Below the pieces are notes generated by a model, which saw nothing but the letters and a program-made list of their open reading frames with translations, did not search any database and had not been told where the DNA came from. A stretch of 64,000 bases of DNA from Pseudonocardia sp. HH130629-09 (lineage in GTDB: Bacteria > Actinomycetota > Actinomycetes > Mycobacteriales > Pseudonocardiaceae), in the NCBI RefSeq assembly GCF_001294645.1, contig NZ_CP011868.1, positions 1,674,001 through 1,738,000 of the forward strand, written 5' to 3'. A program made the position numbers and the translations under genes. Below, in pieces: positions 17,120-25,913 of the stretch (position 1 is the first letter of the stretch; the number at the start of each line of letters is the position of its first letter).

Positions 17120-18445
17120 GTGTCCAGTTCCCCGTCTGCGACGCCCGGCGCCACCCCGCGCCGCGCCGCCGTCGCCAGCCTCGTCGGGACCACCATCGAG
17201 TGGTACGACTTCTACCTCTACGCCACCGCCGCGGCGCTGGTGTTCGCCCCGCTGTTCTTCACCGACGCCGACCCGGCCACCGGGGTGCTGGCCTCCTTCG
17301 CGACCTACGCCGCCGGGTTCGGGGCACGGCCGATCGGCGCGGTCGTCGCCGGGCACCTGGGTGACCGGATCGGCCGCCGCGCCGTCCTGGTCGGGTCGCT
17401 GGTGCTGATGGGCGTCGCGACGACGCTGATCGGGCTGCTGCCGACCTACCCGACCGTCGGACTGCTGGCCCCCGTGCTGCTGGTGGTGCTGCGGCTGGCC
17501 CAAGGGCTCGCCGTCGGCGCGGAGTGGGCCGGTGCGGTGCTGATGGCCGTCGAGCACGCCGAGACCGAGCGGCGACGCGGCCTGTTCGGCAGCTTCCCGC
17601 AGATCGGCTCCTCGGCCGGGATGCTGCTGGCCTCGGGCGTCTACACCGCGGTGCTCGCGATCGCGGGCAGGGAGGCGTTCCTCGCCGGCGCCTGGCGGAT
17701 CCCGTTCCTGCTCAGCGCGGTGCTCGTCGTGGTGGGGCTGGCCATCCGGCTCACCCTCGCCGACCCCGCGGTGTTCACCGCCGCCCGCGACGCCGGGATG
17801 CTGGCCCGCCGTCCGGTGCTGGAGGTGCTGCGCACCGACTGGCGCACCGTGCTGCTGACCGTCGGCAGCCGGATCGCGCAGAACGCGCTCTACATCCTCG
17901 CGACCACCTTCGCCCTCACCTACCTCGCCCGGGGCGACTCCGGCGCGGCCGAGAGCGCCGGCCTGACCGCGGTGATCATCGCGTCGGCGATCGGGCTGTT
18001 CTCCACGCCGCTGTGGGCGGTCCTGTCCGACCGGGTCGGCCGCAAGCCGGTCTACCTGTTCGGCGCGATCGGGGCGCCGCTGTTCCTCGGGGCGTTCTTC
18101 CTGCTGCTCGACACCGGGTCCACCGTGCTGGTCGTCGTCGCGATGGTCGTGCTGGTCAACCTGTTCCACGACGCCATGTACGGCCCGCAGGCCGCCTGGT
18201 ACGGCGAGCTGTTCGACACCCGGCTGCGCTACAGCGGGGCCTCGCTGGGCTACCAGGTCGGTTCCGTCCTCGCCGGGGCGACGCCACTGATCGCCACCGC
18301 GCTGCTCTACGCCGGCGGCGGGACCCCGTGGCTGATCTGGGCCTACCTCGGGGTGCTGTTCGCGATCTGCGTCGTCTCCACCGTCCTGCTGCCCGAGACC
18401 CACCGCGGCGGGCTCCGCACCGCCCGCGAGAAGGTGGTGGCATGA
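17120..18445 (+). CDS. MFS transporter, metabolite:H+ symporter (MHS) family
   Basis: A 441-aa inner-membrane transporter with about twelve hydrophobic segments. The MHS signature near the N terminus is GTTIEWYDFYLYATAAAL. The MFS loop 2-3 motif appears as GHLGDRIGRRAVL, and a second copy is VLSDRVGRKPVYL. MHS members carry organic acids and related solutes. The stop overlaps the ATG of the flavin monooxygenase gene (ATGA), so import and oxidation of the same compound is a fair inference. Confidence 0.9.
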   Translation: MSSSPSATPGATPRRAAVASLVGTTIEWYDFYLYATAAALVFAPLFFTDADPATGVLASFATYAAGFGARPIGAVVAGHLGDRIGRRAVLVGSLVLMGVATTLIGLLPTYPTVGLLAPVLLVVLRLAQGLAVGAEWAGAVLMAVEHAETERRRGLFGSFPQIGSSAGMLLASGVYTAVLAIAGREAFLAGAWRIPFLLSAVLVVVGLAIRLTLADPAVFTAARDAGMLARRPVLEVLRTDWRTVLLTVGSRIAQNALYILATTFALTYLARGDSGAAESAGLTAVIIASAIGLFSTPLWAVLSDRVGRKPVYLFGAIGAPLFLGAFFLLLDTGSTVLVVVAMVVLVNLFHDAMYGPQAAWYGELFDTRLRYSGASLGYQVGSVLAGATPLIATALLYAGGGTPWLIWAYLGVLFAICVVSTVLLPETHRGGLRTAREKVVA

Positions 18446-19809
18446 CCGGCCGCATCCTGCTCAACGCCTTCGACATGGCCTGCGTGGGCCACCAGTCCGC
18501 GGGGCTGTGGCGTCACCCGTCCGACGAGGGGCACCGCTACACCGACCTCGACCACTGGACCTCGCTCGCCCGGATGCTGGAGGACGGCGGCTTCGACGCG
18601 CTGTTCCTCGCCGACGTCCTCGGCGTCTACGACGTCTACGGCGGCTCCCGCGACGCGGCCGTCCGCGCCGCCGCGCAGGTCCCGCTCGCCGACCCGCTGC
18701 TGCTGGTCCCCGCGATGGCCGGGGTGACCTCACGGCTCGGGTTCGGGGTGACCGTCTCGGTCGCCTACGAGCACCCCTACGCGCTGGCCCGGCGGTTCAC
18801 CACCCTCGACCACCTCACCCGCGGGCGGGTCGCGTGGAACGTCGTCACGTCCTACCTGGACTCCGCGGCGCGCAACCTCGGCCGGTCCGGACAGATCCCG
18901 CACGACGAGCGCTACGAGCTCGCCGAGGAGTTCCTGGAGGTCTGCTACAAGCTGTGGGAGGGCTCCTGGGACGAGGACGCCGTGGTCCGCGACCGCGACC
19001 GCGGCGTGTACACCGAGCCGGACCGGGTGCACGACATCGCCCACCACGGCCGCTGGTTCGACGTGCCCGGCCCGTTCCTGTCCGAGCCGTCCCCGCAGCG
19101 CACCCCGGTGATCTTCCAGGCGGGCGCGTCGCCGCGCGGCGCCCGGTTCGCCGGCACCCACGCCGAGGCCGTGTTCGTGTCCGGCCCGTCGCCCGCGGTG
19201 GTCCGCCGCTCGGTCGACGCGGTGCGCGCCGAGGCCGCTCGCGCCGGGCGCGACCCCCGCTCGGTGAAGGTGTTCGCGATGCTCACCGCGATCGCCGGGG
19301 AGACCGACGACGCCGCCCACGCGACCCTGGCCGAGTACCTGGAGCTGACCGACCCCTCGGCGGCGCTGGCGCTGTTCGGCGGCTGGTCGGGCGTCGACCT
19401 GGCCGGGGCGTCGCCGGAGCAGAAGCTCGAGTACGTGCAGACCGACGCGACCCGCTCGGCGCTGGCGTCGTTCACCGGGCCGGACCGCGACTGGACGGTC
19501 GGCGAGCTCGCGGAGTTCATCACCGTCGGCGGGCGCGGGCCGGTCGTCGTCGGGTCCGGGGCGACGGTCGCCGACGAGCTGGAGCGCTGGGCCGACGAGG
19601 CCGACCTCGACGGCTTCAACCTGGCCTACGCCGTCACCCCGGGGACGATGGCCGACGTCGTGACCCACGTCGTGCCCGAGCTGCGACGCCGCGGCCGGAT
19701 GCCCGCCCCCGCCGACGCGGGCGGCCCCACCCTGCGCGAGCGGTACGGCACCGGCGACGGCGCCCGGCTCGCGAAGGACCACCCCGGGGCGGCGCACCGG
19801 ACCCGCTGA
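18442..19809 (+). CDS. LLM-class flavin-dependent monooxygenase (NtaA/DszA group)
   Basis: A 455-aa luciferase-like monooxygenase that uses reduced flavin and O2. The length and motifs fit the NtaA/SnaA/DszA group: GHQSAGLWRHP near residue 16, ARRFTTLDHLTRGRVAWNVVTSYLDSA cut here at about residues 114-140, and VIFQAGASPRGARFAGTHAE at about 222-241. It needs a separate flavin reductase, and none is adjacent. The flavin reductase-like gene at 59843 is too distant to assign. Substrate unknown; the neighbouring MHS transporter is the only clue. Confidence 0.88.
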   Translation: MTGRILLNAFDMACVGHQSAGLWRHPSDEGHRYTDLDHWTSLARMLEDGGFDALFLADVLGVYDVYGGSRDAAVRAAAQVPLADPLLLVPAMAGVTSRLGFGVTVSVAYEHPYALARRFTTLDHLTRGRVAWNVVTSYLDSAARNLGRSGQIPHDERYELAEEFLEVCYKLWEGSWDEDAVVRDRDRGVYTEPDRVHDIAHHGRWFDVPGPFLSEPSPQRTPVIFQAGASPRGARFAGTHAEAVFVSGPSPAVVRRSVDAVRAEAARAGRDPRSVKVFAMLTAIAGETDDAAHATLAEYLELTDPSAALALFGGWSGVDLAGASPEQKLEYVQTDATRSALASFTGPDRDWTVGELAEFITVGGRGPVVVGSGATVADELERWADEADLDGFNLAYAVTPGTMADVVTHVVPELRRRGRMPAPADAGGPTLRERYGTGDGARLAKDHPGAAHRTR

Positions 19810-20074
19810 CCCCGCGCCGGCCCCCGGCCCCGTGCCGGCTCCCGTGATCGCCGGGACGGGAGCGGTCGGACGGGTGCACTGCTTCCGGCACTCCACTCCC
19901 TGCGATCATCGGCGGAGCCCCCGAGCGCACGGCCCGGCGCCCGGGTCACCCCGTCGGGGGCCACCGGACCCCGACCGGGTGGCCCTGCGCCACCGTCGCG
20001 TGACGCCCCGCGCCGTCGCCGCACCTGCGTGGTCACCTCGGCCCCGGCCGGGTGGCGATCGGGGGAGTGCGGGC

Positions 20075-21385
20075 ATGGCGGGATGGACGGGCAGCCGGGG
20101 CGCGGCGGTGGCGACGGCGGTCGTGGCCGGGCTGCTGGTACCGGTCACCCAGCAGGCGTCCGCGGGTCCCGCCCGGGTCGCGCCGCCCGTCGCGGTCGTC
20201 GTCCCCGCGGCGCCCGGGCCCACTGCGGAGACCGCGTCCACTGGCGAGACCGTGTCCACCGTGGCGCTCGGGTCCACGGCGACGTCCGGGTCCACCGGGT
20301 CCACCGGGGCCGATGCGCCCGTCGCCCCGGCCCCGCAGGCCCCCGCCATCACCCACCGCGAGGAGCGGGTCGACACCCCGGCCGGGCCGGTGACCGTCGA
20401 CGTCGTCGTCGCCGACCTGAACCGGGCCGAGCTGCGCGCCACCCTGTTCACCGGTGCGACGGTCGGCGAGCGGTCCTCGGTGCCCGCGCACGCGCAGCGC
20501 GGCGGGGCGGCCGCCGCGATCAACGGCGACTTCTTCGACCTGGGGCGCAGCAACGCCCCCGCCGGGCCCTCGGTCCGCGACGGCCGCGCGCTGACCTCCG
20601 CCGTCCCACCGGGGCGGCGGCTCGCCCCGGGCGTCCCCGGCGCCGAGCAGGGCGACGTGCTCGCCGTCGACGACGACGGCACCCCGCGCCTGGACCGGCT
20701 CACCCTCGACGCCTCCGCGACCGGCCCGCAGGGCCGCCTCCGGATCGACACCCTCAACGCCTACGCCGTGCCGGTCGGCGGGATCGGGCTGTTCACCTCC
20801 GACTGGGCGGGCGACCGGGCCGCCACGCTGTGCGGCAGCGACACCGACCGGAACGCACCGTGCGCACCGGACCGGGTCGAGGTGGTCGTCCGCGACGGCG
20901 CGGTCACCGCGGTCCGCCCACCCGGCGGGGGAGCGATCCCGGCCGGGGACCAGGTCCTCGCCGGCCGCGACCAGGGCGCCGCCGCGCTGCGACGGCTCGC
21001 CGTCGGCGACCGGGTCACCGTCCGGTACGCGCTCACCGCCGCGTCGGGGACACCGCCGCGGACCGCGGTCGGGGCGTCGCCGATCCTGCGCGACGGTGCA
21101 CCCGTCGCCGGGCTGGACGCCCGCTCCCGCGACCCGCGCAGCGCCGCGGGACTCACCGCGCAGGGACGGCTGATCCTGCTCACCGCCGACGGCCGCGAGT
21201 CGACCTCGGTCGGCATCACCCTGGCCGAGACCGCCGAGCAGCTGCGCCGGGCGGGCGCCGTCGACGGCGTCAACCTCGACGGGGGCGGCTCCTCGACGAT
21301 GGTGTTCCGCGGCCAGGTCGTGAACAGCCCGTCCGAGGACGCCTACCGGCTCGTGCCCAACGCGCTCGGCGTCGTGGAGAACTGA
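20075..21385 (+). CDS. Secreted phosphodiester glycosidase family protein (NAGPA domain)
   Basis: A 436-aa protein with a probable signal peptide (hydrophobic VATAVVAGLLVPVTQQASAG) and then about 60 residues rich in Thr, Ser, Gly and Ala. The catalytic-domain motifs of the NAGPA/DUF2233 family follow: AAAINGDFFDLG, AVGASPILRDG and VDGVNLDGGGSSTMV near the C terminus. It probably acts on extracellular or envelope glycans. The ATG at 20075 has a GGGGGAG site 8 nt upstream. Its 3' end overlaps the convergent TetR gene by 43 nt. Confidence 0.88.
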   Translation: MAGWTGSRGAAVATAVVAGLLVPVTQQASAGPARVAPPVAVVVPAAPGPTAETASTGETVSTVALGSTATSGSTGSTGADAPVAPAPQAPAITHREERVDTPAGPVTVDVVVADLNRAELRATLFTGATVGERSSVPAHAQRGGAAAAINGDFFDLGRSNAPAGPSVRDGRALTSAVPPGRRLAPGVPGAEQGDVLAVDDDGTPRLDRLTLDASATGPQGRLRIDTLNAYAVPVGGIGLFTSDWAGDRAATLCGSDTDRNAPCAPDRVEVVVRDGAVTAVRPPGGGAIPAGDQVLAGRDQGAAALRRLAVGDRVTVRYALTAASGTPPRTAVGASPILRDGAPVAGLDARSRDPRSAAGLTAQGRLILLTADGRESTSVGITLAETAEQLRRAGAVDGVNLDGGGSSTMVFRGQVVNSPSEDAYRLVPNALGVVEN

Positions 21386-22017
21386 GCGTCCGGGTCGCGG
21401 GCCACGGTCACCCCGAGCATCGCGAACAGCTGCTCGACCAGCCAGTCCCGCAGCTCGGAACGGGCCGGCACCCGGCTCGCCTCCAGCCACACCAGTACCG
21501 AGCCCTCGACCAGCGCGACCCAGCCGCGCAGCGTCATCAGCTGCAGCGGCGTCGGGTCGGGCACGCCGCCGCGCACGCACAGCAGGTCCACGATGTGGTC
21601 GCGCACGCCGTCGACCATCGCGTCGGTCTCCCCGGTGGAGACGACCGAGCCGCTGCGCAGCAGCGCGACGTAGGCCCGCGAGTGCCGGCCGACGACGTCG
21701 AGGAACCCGTCCAGCGCGTCGGCGAGCTGGGAGTCCAGCGAACCGTCGGCGGGCAGCGCGACCCGGCCGATGAGCTCCTCGGCGACACTGCCCAGCGCCG
21801 CGACGTGCAGCTCCTCCATCCCGGAGAAGTACCGGTAGAACAGCGCCCGGGACACGTCCGCGGCCCGGGTGACGTCCTCGACGGCCACCTCCTCCGGTGA
21901 GCGGGCGCCGTAGAGGTCGAGCGCGGCGGACACCAGCTGCGCGCGGCGGGCCTCGGGCGTCATGCGCCGGGGTGGACGTGCGGGTGAGGTCATCACCGAC
22001 GAGGGTACGGACCCCAT
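21343..22017 (-). CDS. TetR-family transcriptional regulator
   Basis: A 224-aa one-component regulator. The HTH is EEVAVEDVTRAADVSRALFYRYFSGMEEL, cut here to residues about 40-68. The rest is an all-helical ligand-binding domain. It lies 3 nt downstream of the ferredoxin-reductase gene on the same strand, so it is the last gene of the EphD operon and probably an autorepressor. Starts at 22017 (GTG) or 21993 (GTG/ATG region) are both possible. The effector may be a fatty acid or acyl-CoA, by analogy only. Confidence 0.88.
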   Translation of the reverse strand: MGSVPSSVMTSPARPPRRMTPEARRAQLVSAALDLYGARSPEEVAVEDVTRAADVSRALFYRYFSGMEELHVAALGSVAEELIGRVALPADGSLDSQLADALDGFLDVVGRHSRAYVALLRSGSVVSTGETDAMVDGVRDHIVDLLCVRGGVPDPTPLQLMTLRGWVALVEGSVLVWLEASRVPARSELRDWLVEQLFAMLGVTVARDPDAQFSTTPSALGTSR

Positions 22018-22020
22018 GCC

Positions 22021-23070
22021 TCAGCGCCCGAGGTCGACGACGATCGTCCCGTCCGTGGCCCGCCCGACGCACAGCGCGGTCCGGCCCGGACTGGCCGGGT
22101 CGCCCACGGTCGTGCCCTCCACCAGCCGGACGTGGCAGGTCCCGCAGAACCCCTGCCTGCAGGCGTAGGGCACGTCCGGGCGCAGCGCGCGGACGGCGTC
22201 CAGCGCGGTCCGGTCGGCCGGGACCGCGACGTCCGGGCCGCCGACGATCCGGACGGTGAACGGGCGGCCGCCGCGGATCGGGGGCGGGGAGAACCGCTCG
22301 GAGTGGAACCGCTGCCCGGCGGGCAGCGCCCGGCGCAGCGCCTCGATCATCGGCGGCGGGCCGCAGCAGTAGACGGCGGCGTCCGGGTCGGTCCCGGCCA
22401 GCAGCTCGGCCGCCGTCGGGACACCCGCGACGTCGTCGGGGCGGCGGACCACACGGTCCGGGGCGAGCGTGGCGAGGGTGTCGGACAGCGGCATCGACGC
22501 CCGGTCCCGGCCGGTGTGCACCAGCCGCCACCCCACCCCCGCGGCGTGCGCCGCCCGGACCATCGGCGCGATCGGGGTGATCCCGATGCCACCGGCGACG
22601 AACAGGTACGACGGCGCCGCGGCCAGGGGGAACGCGTTGCGCGGGCCGTGCAGCCGCAGCCGCACCCCGGGGCGCAGGGCGTGCACCTCGTGCGAGCCGG
22701 AGCCCCCGGGCACCCGCCGCACCGCGATCCGGTACACCGACCGGTCGCCCGGGTCGCTGCACAGCGAGTACTGCCGCAGCAACCCCGAGGGCAGCTCGAC
22801 GTCGACGTGCGCGCCGGGCCGCCAGCCCGGCAGCGGCCCGGTGCCCGCCGGGACGAGATCGAGCTCGGCGACGTCGGGGCAGGGGCGGCGCACGGCGTGC
22901 ACCTCGACGACCACGGTGCGGTCCACCGGGGTGACCGGGCGCCGGTGCCGGCCACCGGCCGTCGCCAGGGTCTGGGTCATCGCGGTGAGCACCGACAACG
23001 CGGTCGCCCCGCGGTTCGGGTGCGGCGGCGGCGCGGCCGAGCCCGCGACGGACAGCAGTGCGGGCCTCAT
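22021..23070 (-). CDS. Ferredoxin/flavin reductase with C-terminal 2Fe-2S domain
   Basis: A 349-aa phthalate-dioxygenase-reductase-type electron-transfer protein. Order: N-terminal Ala/Pro-rich region, flavin-binding barrel (RQYSLCSDPGD around 100), NAD-binding domain (LFVAGGIGITPIAPMVRAA, then YCCGPPPMIEAL) and a plant-type 2Fe-2S domain (CRQGFCGTCHVRLVEG with a fourth Cys in RTALCVGR). It overlaps the diiron-like hydrolase gene by 4 nt (ATGA). It could deliver electrons to that protein or to an unlinked oxygenase. Confidence 0.9.
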   Translation of the reverse strand: MRPALLSVAGSAAPPPHPNRGATALSVLTAMTQTLATAGGRHRRPVTPVDRTVVVEVHAVRRPCPDVAELDLVPAGTGPLPGWRPGAHVDVELPSGLLRQYSLCSDPGDRSVYRIAVRRVPGGSGSHEVHALRPGVRLRLHGPRNAFPLAAAPSYLFVAGGIGITPIAPMVRAAHAAGVGWRLVHTGRDRASMPLSDTLATLAPDRVVRRPDDVAGVPTAAELLAGTDPDAAVYCCGPPPMIEALRRALPAGQRFHSERFSPPPIRGGRPFTVRIVGGPDVAVPADRTALDAVRALRPDVPYACRQGFCGTCHVRLVEGTTVGDPASPGRTALCVGRATDGTIVVDLGR

Positions 23071-23978
23071 GCCGCGGACCCCCCGGCCGGGTCGGCGTGC
23101 CCCGCCTCGGCGGCGCGGGCGGCGGGGGAGACCGCGAGGTAGGCCACCGCGGCGTCGGTGTCGCCGTGTGCGGCGGGGTGGAACCGCGGGCTCAGGTAGG
23201 TCAGCACGGCGCGGGCGAACAGCCACGGGCCGGGCACCAGCCCACGCCGGGAGTCCCGCAGGTAGTCGCGCAGCCGGGCCCGGCGCTGCGGTGTCCCGCG
23301 CAGGTGCGGGTCGCGGGCGCACAGGTGCCGGGTGCCGTCGGCCCACAGCTTCGCCAGCGCCGGCCCGGCCACCGCCATCGCCCGGATCCGGCGCAGCCAC
23401 CGCCCGTCGAGGTGGGTGTAGAGGTCGTGCGCGACGCTGCGGTGCTCGACCTCCTCGGCGCCGTGCCAGCGCAGCATGTCCAGCATGTGCGGGTCGGCCC
23501 CGGCCGCGTCGAGAGCGTCGGCGTCGAGGATCCACGAGCCGAGGACGGCGGTGAAGTGCTCGATCGCCGCGATCAGCCCGACCCGCTCCACCAGCCACTC
23601 CCGGGCCGCGTCGCCGGTGAGGCCGCGGTCGCCGAGCAGCTCCGTGAAGATCCACTCGACCTGCTCGACGAAACGGGTCACGTCCACGCCCGCCTCGACG
23701 AGGTGGTCCAGCGCCCCCTGGTGCGAGGTCGCGTGCACGGCCTCCTGGCCGATGAACCCGCGCACGTCCTCGGCCAGCGCCTCGTCACGGACCATCGGCA
23801 GCGCGCGGGAGAAGACCTCCACGAACCAGCGCTCCCCCTCGGGCAGCAGCAGGTGCAGCACGTCGATCAGGTGCGAGGCGAACGGCTCGCCGGGGATCCA
23901 GTCGGTCCGCAGCGTGGTGAAGTCGAACCGGACGTCGCGGGCCTGCAGCGCGATCCGGTCCTCGGTCGGGTCGGTCAT
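23067..23978 (-). CDS. Metal-dependent hydrolase family protein (PF10118-like)
   Basis: A 303-aa protein. A ferritin-like set of helices carries Glu and His residues: GQEAVHATSHQGALDH, IAAIEHFTAVLG and GAEEVEHRSVAHDLY. These spacings suggest a di-metal site. The family is annotated as predicted metal-dependent hydrolase, but the helix-borne E/H pattern also fits a diiron oxygenase. Direct coupling to a 2Fe-2S reductase gene favours a redox role. The ATG at 23978 lies 20 nt after the stop of the EphD-type fusion gene. Confidence 0.82.
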   Translation of the reverse strand: MTDPTEDRIALQARDVRFDFTTLRTDWIPGEPFASHLIDVLHLLLPEGERWFVEVFSRALPMVRDEALAEDVRGFIGQEAVHATSHQGALDHLVEAGVDVTRFVEQVEWIFTELLGDRGLTGDAAREWLVERVGLIAAIEHFTAVLGSWILDADALDAAGADPHMLDMLRWHGAEEVEHRSVAHDLYTHLDGRWLRRIRAMAVAGPALAKLWADGTRHLCARDPHLRGTPQRRARLRDYLRDSRRGLVPGPWLFARAVLTYLSPRFHPAAHGDTDAAVAYLAVSPAARAAEAGHADPAGGSAA

Positions 23979-23997
23979 GGCGATGCTCCTGGGAGGC

Positions 23998-25785
23998 TCA
24001 GCGGGTCCCGTCGACCCGGGCGAGTGCGCGGACGAGTGCGGGGGACAGCCGGGAGGCGAGCAGCCCGACGTGCGCCTCGGCGGTGACCGGGGCGATCGGC
24101 AGGTCCTGCTCGACGGCGCGGACCAGCCGGGCGGCGACGCGCTGCGGGGTGTACCCGCGTCGGGCGTAGGCCGCCGCGACGTCGCGACGGCGGATGGCCT
24201 GTGCGGCGTCGTCGGTGCCGGCGAAGCGGGTGGCACCGGTGATCGGGGTGTCGACGAACCCGGGGCACAGCGCGGTGACCCCGACCCCGGCGCCCGCCAG
24301 CTCGGCGCGCAGGCACTGCGACAGCATGAGCACCGCCGCCTTGGTCGTGGCGTAGGCCGGCAGCGAGCGCGACGGCAGGTAGGCCGCCGCCGACGCGGTG
24401 TTGACGATCGTGCCGCCCTCGCCGTGCGCGGCGAGCAGCGCGCCGAAGTGCCGGCAGCCGTGCACGACGCCCCACAGGTTCACGTCGACGATCCGCTGCC
24501 ACTCCTGCGTCGTCGTGTCGGCGAACGACCCGGCGACCGCGATCCCGGCGTTGTTCACGACGAGGTCGGGCACCCCGTGCTCGGCGGCGACCCGCTCGGC
24601 GAGCGCGGCGACGGCGGCCTCGTCGGCGACGTCGACGACCGCGGCCACCGCACGCCCGGGCCCGTGCCGTCGGGTCACCAGGTCGACTGTCTCCGCGGCG
24701 CCGGCCTCCGAGACGTCGGCGACGACGACCCGTCCCCCCAGGTCGGCGAGCCGGCGGGCGATCTCGCGACCGATCCCGCTGCCCGCCCCGGTGACGACGG
24801 CGAGCGAGCCCTCCCAGCGCGACGCCCGGCCCGGCCGCCCCCCGCTGCGGACCAGGGCGGCGCCCCGGGCCGCCGCCCGCTCCAGCGCGGGCGCGGTGGT
24901 GCCGCCGGAGCGCTCGGCGACGAGCTCGCGGACGCAGCGCGCGACGACACCCGCCCGCTTGCGGACGATCCAGTGCCCGCCGGGCAGGTACCGGACCCGC
25001 AGGTCGGGGGCGTACGCGGCGGCGCTCGTCGCCATCGCGGGGGTGACGTAGGCGTCGCCGAGCGGGGCCAGGATCTGCACCGGGACGTCGGTGCGGCGCG
25101 GCCGGGGGCGTCCGAGCCGCCGGGGCAGGTTCCGCCGGTAGAGCTCCAGACCGTTGACCGCGTCGCGCACCGAGGGCCGCGGGATCCGCTCGGTCCTCGC
25201 CACCATCGCGCCGAGCAGCCCGCTGCGGACCATCAGCTCGGGCAGCACCGGCATCCGGAACGCCAGGGTGTACCAGGAGTGCAGCGCCTGGGTGAGCACC
25301 GGCCGCAGGTCGCGCGGGCCGCGGCGGCGCAGGAACAGCCCCACGTGGTCCAGGCACGGGCCGGAGACCGAGGTGAACGACGCGACCCGGCCGTCCATCG
25401 CCGAGGGGGCGCCGTCCTCGCGCGTCACGGCGTGCCAGGTCTGGATCGCGCCCCAGTCGTGCGCGAGCAGGTGCACCGGAGAGTCGGGGGAGACGGCGTC
25501 GGCGACCGTGCGCAGGTCCGCGGCGAGCAGCTCCAGGTCGTAGCCGGCCGGGGCTCCGGGGGCGGCGGAGCCACCGTGGCCGCGCACGTCGTAGGTGACG
25601 ACGTGGTGGTCCGCGGCGAGGTCCGCGGCCACGCGGTCCCACACGTGCCGGTCGTCGGGATAGCCGTGCACCGCGACGACCGTCGGGTGCGACGGGTCGC
25701 CCCGTTCCTCCATGACCAGGTCCAGGTCGTCCCGGCTGCGCACCGTCCGGACGCGGCCGGCGGGCTCCACCTCGTTGTGAGACAC
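23998..25785 (-). CDS. ephD: EphD-type fusion: epoxide-hydrolase fold plus short-chain dehydrogenase
   Basis: A 595-aa two-domain protein, matching the length and order of mycobacterial EphD. Domain 1 (about 12-300) is an alpha/beta hydrolase with HGYPDD at 40-45, an Asp nucleophile in AHDWGA (D110), and the catalytic His in GGHWIV. Domain 2 (about 325-575) is an SDR with VTGAGSGIGREIA, VNNAGIA, a catalytic Ser in NTASAA and YATTKAA (Tyr-x3-Lys). In mycobacteria EphD is linked to mycolic acid processing. The role here is inferred. The GTG at 25785 lies just after a TACGAT hexamer. Confidence 0.9.
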   Translation of the reverse strand: MSHNEVEPAGRVRTVRSRDDLDLVMEERGDPSHPTVVAVHGYPDDRHVWDRVAADLAADHHVVTYDVRGHGGSAAPGAPAGYDLELLAADLRTVADAVSPDSPVHLLAHDWGAIQTWHAVTREDGAPSAMDGRVASFTSVSGPCLDHVGLFLRRRGPRDLRPVLTQALHSWYTLAFRMPVLPELMVRSGLLGAMVARTERIPRPSVRDAVNGLELYRRNLPRRLGRPRPRRTDVPVQILAPLGDAYVTPAMATSAAAYAPDLRVRYLPGGHWIVRKRAGVVARCVRELVAERSGGTTAPALERAAARGAALVRSGGRPGRASRWEGSLAVVTGAGSGIGREIARRLADLGGRVVVADVSEAGAAETVDLVTRRHGPGRAVAAVVDVADEAAVAALAERVAAEHGVPDLVVNNAGIAVAGSFADTTTQEWQRIVDVNLWGVVHGCRHFGALLAAHGEGGTIVNTASAAAYLPSRSLPAYATTKAAVLMLSQCLRAELAGAGVGVTALCPGFVDTPITGATRFAGTDDAAQAIRRRDVAAAYARRGYTPQRVAARLVRAVEQDLPIAPVTAEAHVGLLASRLSPALVRALARVDGTR

Positions 25786-25808
25786 ACCGTCATCGTAGAA
25801 AACGTGTC
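25781..25808 (-). promoter_or_regulatory. Putative promoter/operator of the ephD operon
   Basis: On the minus strand, TACGAT lies 6 nt before the GTG start, so transcription may begin at the start codon (leaderless). The same stretch has outer inverted halves GACAC (25781-25785) and GTGTC (25804-25808) and a nested CGTAGAAAACG. This is a plausible TetR operator. No consensus was available to compare. Confidence 0.35.
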
Positions 25809-25913
25809 AACAAGACGCCACCCCTGGTCACCGCCGCGCTGCCGGGCGTCGTCGGGGCCGCGGGGAGGTAGGTTCTCCACGGCCGTCCCCGCACCACGAT
25901 CCGAGGTCCCAGC

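Noticed and set aside
19832-20074. Upstream extension of the phosphodiester glycosidase
   Set aside because: The ATG at 20075 has a good ribosome-binding site and begins a signal peptide. The extension is Pro/Arg/His-rich without conservation signs.
20033-22762. A 909-codon minus-strand frame antisense to the secreted glycosidase
   Set aside because: It has no recognisable domains and its composition is typical of a shadow frame.
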